From positions 1 through 64,000 of the forward strand of contig CAYQQR010000012.1 in NCBI GenBank assembly GCA_964420035.1: a DNA stretch of 64,000 nt, read 5' to 3'. This document shows positions 24,848 to 33,361 of this stretch, in pieces. The position numbers and the translations under genes were made by a program. The notes below the pieces were generated by a model that saw only the letters and a program-made list of their open reading frames with translations, was not told the DNA's origin and made no database searches. The stretch comes from CAYQQR01 sp964420035 (GTDB taxonomy: Bacteria; Bacteroidota; Bacteroidia; Bacteroidales; SM23-62). Numbering within the stretch: the first letter of the stretch is position 1; every line of letters begins with the position of its first letter.

Positions 24848-26692
24848 ATGAAATCCATTATTATTTTAATATCTGTTATATTCTCCGTGTGGAACCCGCT
24901 GGGTCCCGACCAGAGAACTGTTACCGGGAAGGTCACCGATGCCGGGACAGGCCGGGCGATCCCCGGGGTTACTGTTAGCGAAAGCGGTACAAACAATTTT
25001 GTTTTTACCGACATCGACGGGCAGTTCCGTATACAGGTCCGTACTTCCGGCACTTGCCTGGAGTTCACCATGACCGGGTTTGCAGATTATAAACTGAAAC
25101 TTGGAAATGCCTCCGAATACCAGGTCAAACTGCAGCCTCTGAAGAACCTGAAGGATGAGGTGTTTTTGATGGAATATGAGGCGGAAGAAGCATCCAAAAG
25201 CAGGTGGGTCATGCATAAAGCTGCCGGGGCACCCTCCACCGGTTATTTGACCCAGGGAGGCAATGACTACCGGCCACCGCCCGATTACAACACAGAGGAA
25301 TACGACAAGATCACGGAAAACAACTTCAAGCTGGTGAGCCATGATCCTTTGTCTACCTTTTCCGTGGATGTGGACCGGGCTTCCTATGCCAATGTTCGGC
25401 GGTTTCTCAACGACAATATGATGCCCCCCAGGGATGCCGTTCGTACAGAAGAGTTGATCAATTACTTCGGCTATGATTATCCCCAGCCAACCAACGGGGA
25501 TCCTTTTTCTATAAACCTGGAGATGGGATCCGCATCCTGGAACCCGGGAAGGAAGCTTTTCAGGGTCGGTTTGCAGGGGAAAGAGGTGAACGTCAGGGAT
25601 CTTCCTGCAGGCAACCTGGTGTTCCTGCTGGATGTTTCCGGATCGATGAACTCATCCAATAAACTACCTCTTTTAAAATCTGCATTTAAGATACTGGTGG
25701 ATGAGCTGAGACCCGAAGACCGGGTAGCCATCGTTGTGTATGCAGGGGCCGCCGGTTTGGTCCTTGAATCAACACCGGGTGATAACAAGGAAAAGATCAT
25801 TTCTGCACTGGAGCGTTTACAGGCCGGTGGCAGCACGGCCGGAGGTGCCGGGATAAGGTTGGCATATAAGGTTGCCAAGGAGAACTATATCCCCGGTGGG
25901 AACAACCGGGTTATCCTGGCTACCGATGGTGATTTTAATATTGGTGAGAGCAGCGATGCAGCCATGGAAAGACTCATTGAAGAGAAGAGGGAAGAAGGCG
26001 TGTTCCTTACCGTACTGGGTTTTGGCATGGGCAATTACAAGGATGCCAGGATGGAAAAGATATCCAATGCCGGGAACGGTAACTATGCCTACATAGATAA
26101 TATCATGGAAGCCAAAAAGGTTTTGGGTAAGGAGATATGGGGAACCCTGTATACCATTGCCATGGACGTGAAGATACAGATCGAATTCAATCCCGCCCAG
26201 GTGAAAGCCTACAGGCTGATCGGCTATGAAAACCGCCTGCTGAATAAGGAGGATTTCAATGACGATACCAGGGATGCCGGAGATATTGGATCCGGACATA
26301 CGGTAACGGCATTTTATGAGATCATTCCGGCAGGCTCCGAAGAAGAGGTGCCGGGTGTGGATGCTTTGGAATACCAGCAGACCAGGATCAATAAATCGGA
26401 AAACCTGATGACCGTCAAATTGCGGTACAAGGAACCCGGAGAAGATGAGAGCAAGCTTATCGTTAAACGGGTCACGGAAAAAGAGATCACACCCGGAACG
26501 CGTACAACCGGCTATCTTTTTGCAGGATGTCTGGCTGAGTTTGGGATGCTGCTCAGGGACTCCGAATTCAAGGGTCAATCATCCTATGATAATATTCTGT
26601 CCATGCGGAATGATCTGCAGAAGGATGACCCGGAAGGCTATAAGGCCGAGTTCTTCAAACTGGTGGAAACCGCGAAATACCTCTCGAGGTAG
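24848..26692 (+). CDS. VWA-domain protein with CarboxypepD-regulatory N-domain (YfbK-like)
   Basis: A 614-residue exported protein. A TTG 36 bases upstream is in frame, but the ATG at 24848 begins a proper signal peptide (MKSIIILISVIFSVWN). Order of domains: a carboxypeptidase-regulatory-like beta-sandwich (about 20-95; VTGKVTDAGTGRAIPGVTV), the VWF_A N-terminal domain (about 155-235; DPLSTFSVDVDRASYANVRRF), a VWA domain with intact MIDAS motif DVSGSMNSS (from about 258), and the C-terminal DUF3520 domain. The architecture follows E. coli YfbK with an added Bacteroidota beta-domain. VWA domains bind metal and protein ligands; the partner is unknown. It stands alone. Confidence 0.88.
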   Translation: MKSIIILISVIFSVWNPLGPDQRTVTGKVTDAGTGRAIPGVTVSESGTNNFVFTDIDGQFRIQVRTSGTCLEFTMTGFADYKLKLGNASEYQVKLQPLKNLKDEVFLMEYEAEEASKSRWVMHKAAGAPSTGYLTQGGNDYRPPPDYNTEEYDKITENNFKLVSHDPLSTFSVDVDRASYANVRRFLNDNMMPPRDAVRTEELINYFGYDYPQPTNGDPFSINLEMGSASWNPGRKLFRVGLQGKEVNVRDLPAGNLVFLLDVSGSMNSSNKLPLLKSAFKILVDELRPEDRVAIVVYAGAAGLVLESTPGDNKEKIISALERLQAGGSTAGGAGIRLAYKVAKENYIPGGNNRVILATDGDFNIGESSDAAMERLIEEKREEGVFLTVLGFGMGNYKDARMEKISNAGNGNYAYIDNIMEAKKVLGKEIWGTLYTIAMDVKIQIEFNPAQVKAYRLIGYENRLLNKEDFNDDTRDAGDIGSGHTVTAFYEIIPAGSEEEVPGVDALEYQQTRINKSENLMTVKLRYKEPGEDESKLIVKRVTEKEITPGTRTTGYLFAGCLAEFGMLLRDSEFKGQSSYDNILSMRNDLQKDDPEGYKAEFFKLVETAKYLSR

Positions 26693-26705
26693 GAACCCGG
26701 GAACC

Positions 26706-28814
26706 TTATCCTACCTGGCTCCAATCAATCTTTTCTTTTGACAAACGATCGAGGTTTTGTCTGAGCACCCGGTTTTCCTCCCCGGCAAGGGCGGGGTCTA
26801 CGTCCAGAATTTCACTGACCAAGTCGCGGGCATAATTCAGGATCTGGTTATCCTTTCCCAGGTTGGCAATCTTAAGATCGAAGGGGATACCGCTTTGCTG
26901 CGTGCCTTCTATATCGCCCGGCCCGCGCAACCTGAGGTCCACTTCAGCGATCTCAAAACCGTCGTTGGTTCGTACCATGGTCTCCAGGCGGGTACGGGCT
27001 TCTTCGCCAAGCTGATACTGGGTCATCAGGATACACCAGGATTGGTCGGCCCCCCGGCCGACACGGCCACGAAGCTGGTGCAACTGGGAAAGACCGAATC
27101 GCTCGGCACTTTCTATGACCATGACGGTGGCGTTGGGTACATCCACGCCGACCTCGATAACCGTTGTCGACACCAGGATGTGGGTCCGGCCCGCCACAAA
27201 ATGGCCCATGGCTATATCCTTTTCTTCCGGCTTCATTTTACCATGCAGAACACCGACGGCATAGCGGGGAGGAGGGAAGGCCCTTTTCAGGCTCTCATAT
27301 CCGTCCTCCAGGTCCTTATAATCCATTTTCTCCGATTCTTTGATCAAGGGATATACCACATAGATCTGCCGGCCCTCTTCTATTTGTTTTCTCAGGAAAC
27401 CATGTAAACGCATCCTTTTTGCATCGGTAGTACGGAGGGTTTTAACGGGTTTCCTGCCGGGGGGGAGTTCATCGATCACCGACACATTCAGATCGCCGTA
27501 AACCGTCATAGCCAGGGTGCGGGGAATGGGTGTGGCGGTCATGACCATCACATGGGGCGGGTGGGTACTTTTTTGCCAGAGTTTGGCCCTTTGAGCAACC
27601 CCGAATCGGTGTTGTTCGTCGATGATGACCATGCCCAGGTTTTTAAATATCACCGTTTCTTCAATCAAGGCATGGGTTCCAACAAGGATATGTACTTCAC
27701 CCTTCTTAAGTTCATCATGGAGCGGGGTCCGTTCTTTTTGTCTGGTGGAACCGGTCAGGAGCTGAATGTTTATGCCCAGACCTTCTGTCATTTTATTCAG
27801 GGTCCGGTAATGCTGGCCGGCCAGAATCTCTGTAGGGGCCATCATACAAGCCTGGTACCCGTTATCCAGGGCTATCAGCATGGACATCAGTGCCACCAGG
27901 GTTTTGCCACTGCCCACGTCTCCCTGCAGCAGGCGGTTCATCTGTTTACCTGAACCCAGGTCTTTCCTGATCTCCCTGAGGACCCTTTTCTGGGCCTCCG
28001 TAAGTTCGAAAGGCAGTTTTTGCTCATAGAAGCGGTTGGTAAACTCCGCGACCCGGGCAAAAACAAAACCGGAGGTCTTTTGTTCCCTGTATACTTTCTG
28101 CCGAAGTATGTTCAACTGAATATTAAACAGTTCTTCAAACTTCAATCTGTATTCTGCAGATCTAAGGTGCTCGGGTGTATCGGGGAAATGAATGATCTTG
28201 AGGGCCTCATCGCGGGGGATCAGCCTTGCTTTTTTCCTGAGGTAATCCGGCAGGGTTTCCGGAAGATCAATATCGAAGGACCGGAAAAGGTTGCCCATCA
28301 GTTTGTACATCACCCTCGAGGTGATATAGCTGTTCTTCATCCGCTCGGTGGTTATGTAATGGGCTTGAAGACTGGCATTTACAGCTTGTTCGTATTTATC
28401 CCATTCTTCAATTTCGGGATGTACGATATTGATGGTTCTCTTGAAGCGGTTTGGTTTGCCAAAGACTATATATTCTGTATTGGCCTTCAGGCTGTCTTTT
28501 AGCCATTTGGCTCCCTGGAACCATACCAGTTCAATGCTGCCGGTCTCGTCACAGAAATCTGCCACCAATCGCTTTTTCCCTTTACCCGGGATCAAACGCA
28601 ATCCCGCGATTTTACCCCTTAACTGGATGTACGGGAGCTCGGCACTCAGCTCACTGATCTTGTAAAACTTGCTCCGGTCAACATATTTATATGGAAAATA
28701 GAACAGAAGGTCGCCAAAAGTTTTGATGCCCAGTTCTTTGCCCAGCAGTTCAGCCCTTTTGGGTCCCACCCCCGGTAAATATTTTATATCCTTATTTAGA
28801 TCGATCCTGGCCAT
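26706..28814 (-). CDS. recG: ATP-dependent DNA helicase RecG
   Basis: A 702-residue helicase of full length. An N-terminal wedge/OB domain (about 50-150) recognises branched DNA; the superfamily 2 helicase core carries Walker A LLQGDVGSGKT, the DEAH-like box VIIDEQHRFG, motif III VMTATPIPRT and motif VI QLRGRVGRG, with a typical RecG C-terminal TRG-type region (LETMVRTNDGFEIAEVDLRLRGPG). RecG remodels stalled forks and Holliday junctions. It is convergent with the VWA gene with 13 bases between stops. Confidence 0.97.
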   Translation of the reverse strand: MARIDLNKDIKYLPGVGPKRAELLGKELGIKTFGDLLFYFPYKYVDRSKFYKISELSAELPYIQLRGKIAGLRLIPGKGKKRLVADFCDETGSIELVWFQGAKWLKDSLKANTEYIVFGKPNRFKRTINIVHPEIEEWDKYEQAVNASLQAHYITTERMKNSYITSRVMYKLMGNLFRSFDIDLPETLPDYLRKKARLIPRDEALKIIHFPDTPEHLRSAEYRLKFEELFNIQLNILRQKVYREQKTSGFVFARVAEFTNRFYEQKLPFELTEAQKRVLREIRKDLGSGKQMNRLLQGDVGSGKTLVALMSMLIALDNGYQACMMAPTEILAGQHYRTLNKMTEGLGINIQLLTGSTRQKERTPLHDELKKGEVHILVGTHALIEETVIFKNLGMVIIDEQHRFGVAQRAKLWQKSTHPPHVMVMTATPIPRTLAMTVYGDLNVSVIDELPPGRKPVKTLRTTDAKRMRLHGFLRKQIEEGRQIYVVYPLIKESEKMDYKDLEDGYESLKRAFPPPRYAVGVLHGKMKPEEKDIAMGHFVAGRTHILVSTTVIEVGVDVPNATVMVIESAERFGLSQLHQLRGRVGRGADQSWCILMTQYQLGEEARTRLETMVRTNDGFEIAEVDLRLRGPGDIEGTQQSGIPFDLKIANLGKDNQILNYARDLVSEILDVDPALAGEENRVLRQNLDRLSKEKIDWSQVG

Positions 28815-28878
28815 GTGAAGGGAGGACTATACGGGATTGTACGGCTCATGCGTTGCGTATATCAACCCACTCGCTAAT

Positions 28879-28920
28879 CCCACACCCTAATTTAGAATTT
28901 AGAATTTAGAATTTAGAATT
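28879..28920. repeat. Dispersed 27-bp repeat and TTAGAAT heptamers
   Basis: CCCACACCCTAATTTAGAAT (28879-28898) matches the repeat at 19922-19941 in 19 of 20 positions. It runs into four tandem copies of TTAGAAT (about 28892-28920). It lies between recG and the SprB-repeat gene, which are divergent, and so may overlap their promoters. Confidence 0.65.
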
Positions 28921-28996
28921 TTTCAGGATAACTTTATCATGCAACATTCGTATTTTATACTAAGTCATAAAAATATATTGTAAAATCCTGGAAACC

Positions 28997-30898
28997 ATGA
29001 AAAAATTTCTACAATGCTCAATGATTTTTTTGACATTATTGATTGGAACGGGTCTGAAAGGCAACGCAAACGCTCATAATACTGCCGGATACTTTTCTGT
29101 TCCGGAACATCAAGATATTTTTAATACTGCGGATACCTGCGATCTCCGGATCTTTGTCAATAAAACCGATGTAGGTGCAGCAGCCAACGCCGGTGCTTCC
29201 GTATCCGTTGAGGGCGGTACACCGCCTTATTCTTATTACTGGACCACCGGTGACACCTCCAATGCCATATCGGATATCACAGCCGGAAGATATTACATCG
29301 TGGTCGTCGATGCACGGGGTTGCCGGGCATGGGCCTTTGTGGACATCAATAACCTTGATGGCCCCCAGATTCTGGTGAGCAATATTAAATCGGTTAGTTG
29401 CCACGGAGAAAAAGACGGGGCCATTGAAATTGAGATTATCGAAGGGACCCCCCCATACCTGGTCCGTTGGAACAATGGGGAGCGGGGGACTTCCATAGAG
29501 GGTTTGGAATCTGCATTTTACGATGTGGGTGTTGTGGATGCCCAGGGATTGAAATCATTCAAAAAGATCTTTGTTCCACAGCCACAGCCTTTAAATTATG
29601 AAGCAGAGATAAGTCCACCCAATTGTGAGGAATCCGATGGCTCAATGATCCTTAGTGCCACAGGGGGAACACCACCCTATACCTATACCTGGATCAAGGG
29701 CGGAGAGCAGGGACCGGAATTATTGGACAAGCCTGCCGGAGCTTATCCTTTGCTAATTGAAGATGCCAATGGTTGTCAGGTAGAGAAAATAGTTAACCTG
29801 AGCGATATCCAGGGACCCGAACTGATCATGGATACCGTAAAAGCCGCCACATGCCAGGAAAATGACGGGGCGGTTGAGGTGGCCGTTGATAATCCCACGG
29901 GCCTTAACTTTGAATGGACCGACCTGCAGCAAAACATAGTCTCCAATGCATCTTCTGCTGCAGATTTGCCGGAGGGCACCTATATGCTTATGATCTCCGA
30001 TGAGTTCAACTGTAAAACCGCCCATTCGGTAAAGGTAGAACTCAAGCGTCCTGAGCAGGAACCTATTTGTGTGGCAACCATTGATACAGCCACGAACAAT
30101 AACATCATCATCTGGGAAAGAGAGGTAAACGCGGCACAATACAATATTTACAGGGAAACCGGGGAGAATAATGATTTTCTCCTTGTGGGGACTGTCCCTT
30201 ATGATGCACTGAATTATTTTGAAGATACGGTAATCGATCCAAATGAAAGAGGATACGCCTATAAAATTACCAGTATTGACGAATGTGGCACTGAATCAGT
30301 GCTGAGTGAAATGCATAAATTGTGTCACCTTTCGGTCGTTCCTCTTGATCGATCATCCTTGCTTGTATGGGATGCATATATCGGATTTCACGGAGATTAC
30401 CAGATACAGCGCCGTATAGATGGCGGGAAGTGGGAGGACCTTGGAGAAGTTACCTGGCGGGAAAGATCTTTTAATGATGAAACACTTCCTGCTGATCAGG
30501 AAGCCGAGTACCGGGTAAGGATACCCATTGGAGAACCGTGCGAGATCAAAGACCCCTTCAAAAAAGTCGGATCGGGTTCCTATTCATATACTTTGTCCAA
30601 CATAGAAGACAACCGTGCATCTGCAACGGATATCAATAAACTGTTTGCAGAGAAGCTCTTCAGGATCTACCCCAATCCTTCCGCCGGCTATTTACGGCTG
30701 GTCATGGATCTCCCGGTTGATGAGGATGTTCAACTTGGGGTATATGACCTGGCGGGCAGAACCGTGTTGAAACGCCCGATCAATCCCTCGGAATTTCATA
30801 TGCTTGAACTGGACCTGTCACAGCAGCCAACCGGAATATATGTGATCCATGCGGTGGGCAGATCCTTTAATTTCAGGAAGAAGATCATTATCAGGTGA
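28997..30898 (+). CDS. SprB-repeat surface protein with T9SS sorting domain
   Basis: A 633-residue secreted protein: signal peptide (1 to about 26), three or four SprB-type repeats of about 75 residues (GGTPPYSYYWTTGDTS, EGTPPYLVRWNNGERG, GGTPPYTYTWIKGGEQ and a diverged fourth), two fibronectin-III-like modules (about 355-520), and a C-terminal type A T9SS sorting domain from about residue 550 (FRIYPNPSAGYLRLV ending FRKKIIIR). The sorting domain sends it through the type IX secretion system to the cell surface. SprB repeats are known from gliding adhesins; here the short length suggests an adhesin or exoprotein rather than a motility filament. Confidence 0.9.
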   Translation: MKKFLQCSMIFLTLLIGTGLKGNANAHNTAGYFSVPEHQDIFNTADTCDLRIFVNKTDVGAAANAGASVSVEGGTPPYSYYWTTGDTSNAISDITAGRYYIVVVDARGCRAWAFVDINNLDGPQILVSNIKSVSCHGEKDGAIEIEIIEGTPPYLVRWNNGERGTSIEGLESAFYDVGVVDAQGLKSFKKIFVPQPQPLNYEAEISPPNCEESDGSMILSATGGTPPYTYTWIKGGEQGPELLDKPAGAYPLLIEDANGCQVEKIVNLSDIQGPELIMDTVKAATCQENDGAVEVAVDNPTGLNFEWTDLQQNIVSNASSAADLPEGTYMLMISDEFNCKTAHSVKVELKRPEQEPICVATIDTATNNNIIIWEREVNAAQYNIYRETGENNDFLLVGTVPYDALNYFEDTVIDPNERGYAYKITSIDECGTESVLSEMHKLCHLSVVPLDRSSLLVWDAYIGFHGDYQIQRRIDGGKWEDLGEVTWRERSFNDETLPADQEAEYRVRIPIGEPCEIKDPFKKVGSGSYSYTLSNIEDNRASATDINKLFAEKLFRIYPNPSAGYLRLVMDLPVDEDVQLGVYDLAGRTVLKRPINPSEFHMLELDLSQQPTGIYVIHAVGRSFNFRKKIIIR

Positions 30899-30946
30899 CA
30901 ACAGATTTTATCAGGCTGTGCTTATCTTTGAGTAAAAATTTATTTC

Positions 30947-31660
30947 TTGAAGTTTAGCACAGCCTTGTGGAGGGTGTTCCATGCCTTAAAGTACCGGATA
31001 TATGCAGGACATCGTAAGGGTCATCGCATCCATGCACCCTTTGCATTTAAGCTGGTCAACCAGGTTATCCACAGCCATGATCCAAAACCTGCCGGCATGT
31101 ACAGTAAGTCTGAACTTGCCCTGCCCGAACGAAAGATCGCAATCCCGGCAAAGTATGGTGAATTACTGTTTCGCCTGCTGCAATTTCTTAAACCCGAAAA
31201 GGTGGTTGAGCTGGGAACGGGAAATGGGTACAGCACCATGTTCTTAGCAAAAGCCCGTCCGGGTAAACCTGTATTAACCGTCGATCAGTCTGCCGCACGT
31301 TTTGCAACAGCTTCTCAATTGATTCAAAACCATAAGATCTGCAATGTCAGGTTCTTTGTAAAGAATTTTGCTGAATTCTTGAATCAAGAATTGGAAATAG
31401 AAGAAAAAAACCTCTTCATTTTCCTCGATGGGGATCATCGTTATGAAGCAGTTATTAAATACACCCAGAGGATTCTGGATACAACTCCTGTCGCCCTTGC
31501 TATCTTATTGGATGATATTAATTGGAGCAGGGATTTATACAAAGCCTTCAGGGAATTGGCCGGTCATCCACGAATATCCTTGAGCATGGAGTTGAACAGG
31601 ATGGGTCTTCTGATGAGCCGCGGGGGTTTGTACAAGCAACATTACCGGGTTGTGTTTTAG
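30947..31660 (+). CDS. Class I SAM-dependent methyltransferase (O-methyltransferase-like)
   Basis: A 237-residue protein with Rossmann motif I VVELGTGNGYSTMFLA, motif II VLTVDQSAA, and FIFLDGDHRYEAVIKY at strand 4-5, as in catechol/caffeoyl O-methyltransferase-like proteins. The conserved N-terminal segment GHRIHAPFAFKLVNQVI lies well before the first ATG of the frame (at about residue 50), so translation must begin at TTG (30947) or GTG (30974). A -7-like TATCTTTG stands at 30923-30930. The substrate is unknown. Confidence 0.8.
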   Translation: MKFSTALWRVFHALKYRIYAGHRKGHRIHAPFAFKLVNQVIHSHDPKPAGMYSKSELALPERKIAIPAKYGELLFRLLQFLKPEKVVELGTGNGYSTMFLAKARPGKPVLTVDQSAARFATASQLIQNHKICNVRFFVKNFAEFLNQELEIEEKNLFIFLDGDHRYEAVIKYTQRILDTTPVALAILLDDINWSRDLYKAFRELAGHPRISLSMELNRMGLLMSRGGLYKQHYRVVF

Positions 31661-31719
31661 ATTCTTTATCCTCCTTGTATCATTAATATTTCTATCTTCG
31701 TTATTCATTAAAATCTAAG

Positions 31720-32436
31720 ATGCTTCTTATGGAATATATGATATCCCTGGAAGAACTTGTAAAGAATTATTATGTTGGAAAGATCACGGTTGAGGCTTTA
31801 CGTTCCATTACCATATCCATCAGAAGGAATGAATGTGTTGCCATAATGGGACCTTCCGGATCGGGGAAGTCTACTTTGATGAATATAATCGGCTGCCTGG
31901 ATACTCCAACAGAAGGACGATATGTTCTGAATAACAAAGATGTAAGTGAATTGGACGACAATGAGCTCGCGGACATAAGGAACAATGAGATCGGTTTTGT
32001 TTTCCAGACTTTTAATCTCTTGCCCCGTTATACGGCGCTGGAAAATGTTATGCTGCCCCTCGTTTATGCAGGAAAACCCAAAAACGAACGCGTGATTCGA
32101 GCCCAGGAGGTACTGGACAGCCTGGGACTCGCGGACCGTGTTGAGCATAGGCCCAATGAACTGTCCGGCGGGCAGCGTCAGCGCGTGGCAGTGGCCCGGG
32201 CTATGGTGAATTATCCTTCCATTATTTTGGCGGATGAGCCCACGGGAAATCTGGATTCAAAAACTTCGAACGAGATCATGAATCTTTTCGACGAGATCCA
32301 CCAAAGGGGCAATACCATTATACTGGTTACCCATGAAGAAGACATTGCACGTCATGCACATCGTATCATTCGTTTGATTGACGGCCAGGTAGAGTCCGAT
32401 GAGATAAACAAAATGGTCAAAGTAGCCGGATCATAA
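31720..32436 (+). CDS. ABC transporter ATP-binding protein (MacB/LolD type)
   Basis: A 238-residue ATPase with Walker A GPSGSGKSTLMN, Q-loop FQTFNLLPRYTALENV, signature LSGGQRQRVAVARAM, Walker B ILADEPTGNLD and H-loop VTHEEDIA. The PTGNLDS stretch and overall spacing place it with MacB/LolD/FtsE-type exporters that work with FtsX-like permeases, in lipoprotein release or efflux. No permease lies on either side, so it must pair with a distant protein. Three in-frame ATGs (31720, 31729, 31738) precede the domain; the first is given. Confidence 0.93.
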   Translation: MLLMEYMISLEELVKNYYVGKITVEALRSITISIRRNECVAIMGPSGSGKSTLMNIIGCLDTPTEGRYVLNNKDVSELDDNELADIRNNEIGFVFQTFNLLPRYTALENVMLPLVYAGKPKNERVIRAQEVLDSLGLADRVEHRPNELSGGQRQRVAVARAMVNYPSIILADEPTGNLDSKTSNEIMNLFDEIHQRGNTIILVTHEEDIARHAHRIIRLIDGQVESDEINKMVKVAGS

Positions 32437-32440
32437 GCGG

Positions 32441-32490
32441 TCACCAAACCATTTCGAACCATTTAGCACCCTTAAGCACCGTTCAAAGCA
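32441..32490. repeat. Decamer array, copy B
   Basis: ACC recurs at exact 10-base steps (32448-32450, 32458, 32468, 32478), with units such as ATTTCGAACC and ATTTAGCACC. Read on the other strand the unit is GGT(g/t)CTnAA(t/g), the same decamer seen at 58311-58366. It fills the gap between the ABC ATPase and adenosyltransferase genes. Confidence 0.6.
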
Positions 32491-32546
32491 TTTTCGCAGA
32501 ACATTTAGTTCTGATTTGTGTTTACGAGTCATAAAAAGAACGCGAT

Positions 32547-33095
32547 ATGCCTGTATATACAAAAACCGGTGATACCGGAAAGACAAGCCTGTTGGGTGGA
32601 AAACGGGTTAAAAAGGACCATCCCAGGATAGCTGCTTATGGAACGGTTGATGAGTTGATTGCTTACCTGGGTTTGATCAGAACCTTTGACATACCGGAGG
32701 TGCATAGGAAAAGCCTGCTGGAGATACAGGACAGGCTCATGACCGCTGCAGCCCTTTTGGCAAAGGATCGCGAATCTTGTGATATCGCGTTACCTCAATT
32801 ATATGAGAAGGATGTAGCGTTTCTTGAAAAGGAAATGGACCGAATGGATCAGAGCAATCCGCCCCTGAAGAATTTTATTTTACCCGGCGGCAGTCCTGTT
32901 GTTGCTTTTTGTCATGTTGCGCGGAGTGTATGCAGAAGGGCCGAGCGTTTGTCTGTCAGGCTCTTTGGGAAACATGAAATGAACCTTCTCGTGGTAAAAT
33001 ACCTGAACCGGCTGTCGGATTATTTATTTGTACTGGCAAGAAATATAGGGCATGAATTGAATGTTGAAGAAACTATCTGGGAACCGCGGTTGTAA
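32547..33095 (+). CDS. Cob(I)alamin adenosyltransferase, PduO type
   Basis: A 182-residue ATP:cob(I)alamin adenosyltransferase that makes adenosylcobalamin. The ATP site is YTKTGDTGKTSLLGGKRVKK, followed by AAYGTVDELIAYLG, and the C-terminal ARSVCRRAERLSV and YLNRLSDYLFVLAR helices that form the trimer active site. All are intact. Coenzyme B12 would serve enzymes such as methylmalonyl-CoA mutase, typical of Bacteroidota propionate metabolism; none is in the window. Confidence 0.95.
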   Translation: MPVYTKTGDTGKTSLLGGKRVKKDHPRIAAYGTVDELIAYLGLIRTFDIPEVHRKSLLEIQDRLMTAAALLAKDRESCDIALPQLYEKDVAFLEKEMDRMDQSNPPLKNFILPGGSPVVAFCHVARSVCRRAERLSVRLFGKHEMNLLVVKYLNRLSDYLFVLARNIGHELNVEETIWEPRL

Positions 33096-33120
33096 TTCAG
33101 GATTTATTTTTTAATTTTTG
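33090..33120 (+). promoter_or_regulatory. Promoter for the DUF2795 gene
   Basis: TTG at 33090-33092, a 19-base spacer and TAATTTTTG at 33112-33120 fit the Bacteroidota promoter apart from one extra T in the -7 box. The -33 element overlaps the end of the adenosyltransferase gene. Predicted start of the transcript is about 33127, 13 bases before the ATG. Confidence 0.4.
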
Positions 33121-33139
33121 CAAAATTTTTCAGATATAC

Positions 33140-33361
33140 ATGTACTGGACATTAGAATTGGCGTCAAAACTTGAAGATGCACCTTGGCCCGCTACCAAGG
33201 ACGAGTTGATAGATTTTGCAATTCGTTCCGGTGCTCCCCTGGAAGTTATTGAGAACCTGCAGGAGATAGAGGACGAAGGGGATATTTATGAAAGCATCGA
33301 AGATATCTGGCCGGACTATCCCAGTAAGGATGATTTTTTCTTCAACGAAGACGAGTATTAG
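33140..33361 (+). CDS. DUF2795 small acidic protein
   Basis: A 73-residue acidic protein that matches DUF2795: WTLELASKLEDAPWPATKDELIDFA, LEVIENLQEIEDEGDIYES and SIEDIWPDYPS. The domain is a small helical fold found widely, of unknown function. Its last 20 bases overlap the 3' end of the convergent OstA-like gene. It is short but well conserved in Bacteroidota, so it is a real gene. Confidence 0.85.
   Translation: MYWTLELASKLEDAPWPATKDELIDFAIRSGAPLEVIENLQEIEDEGDIYESIEDIWPDYPSKDDFFFNEDEY

Noticed and set aside
28879..28920. CRISPR-like regular repeat
   Set aside because: Units are seven bases long without spacers; it is a simple tandem repeat.
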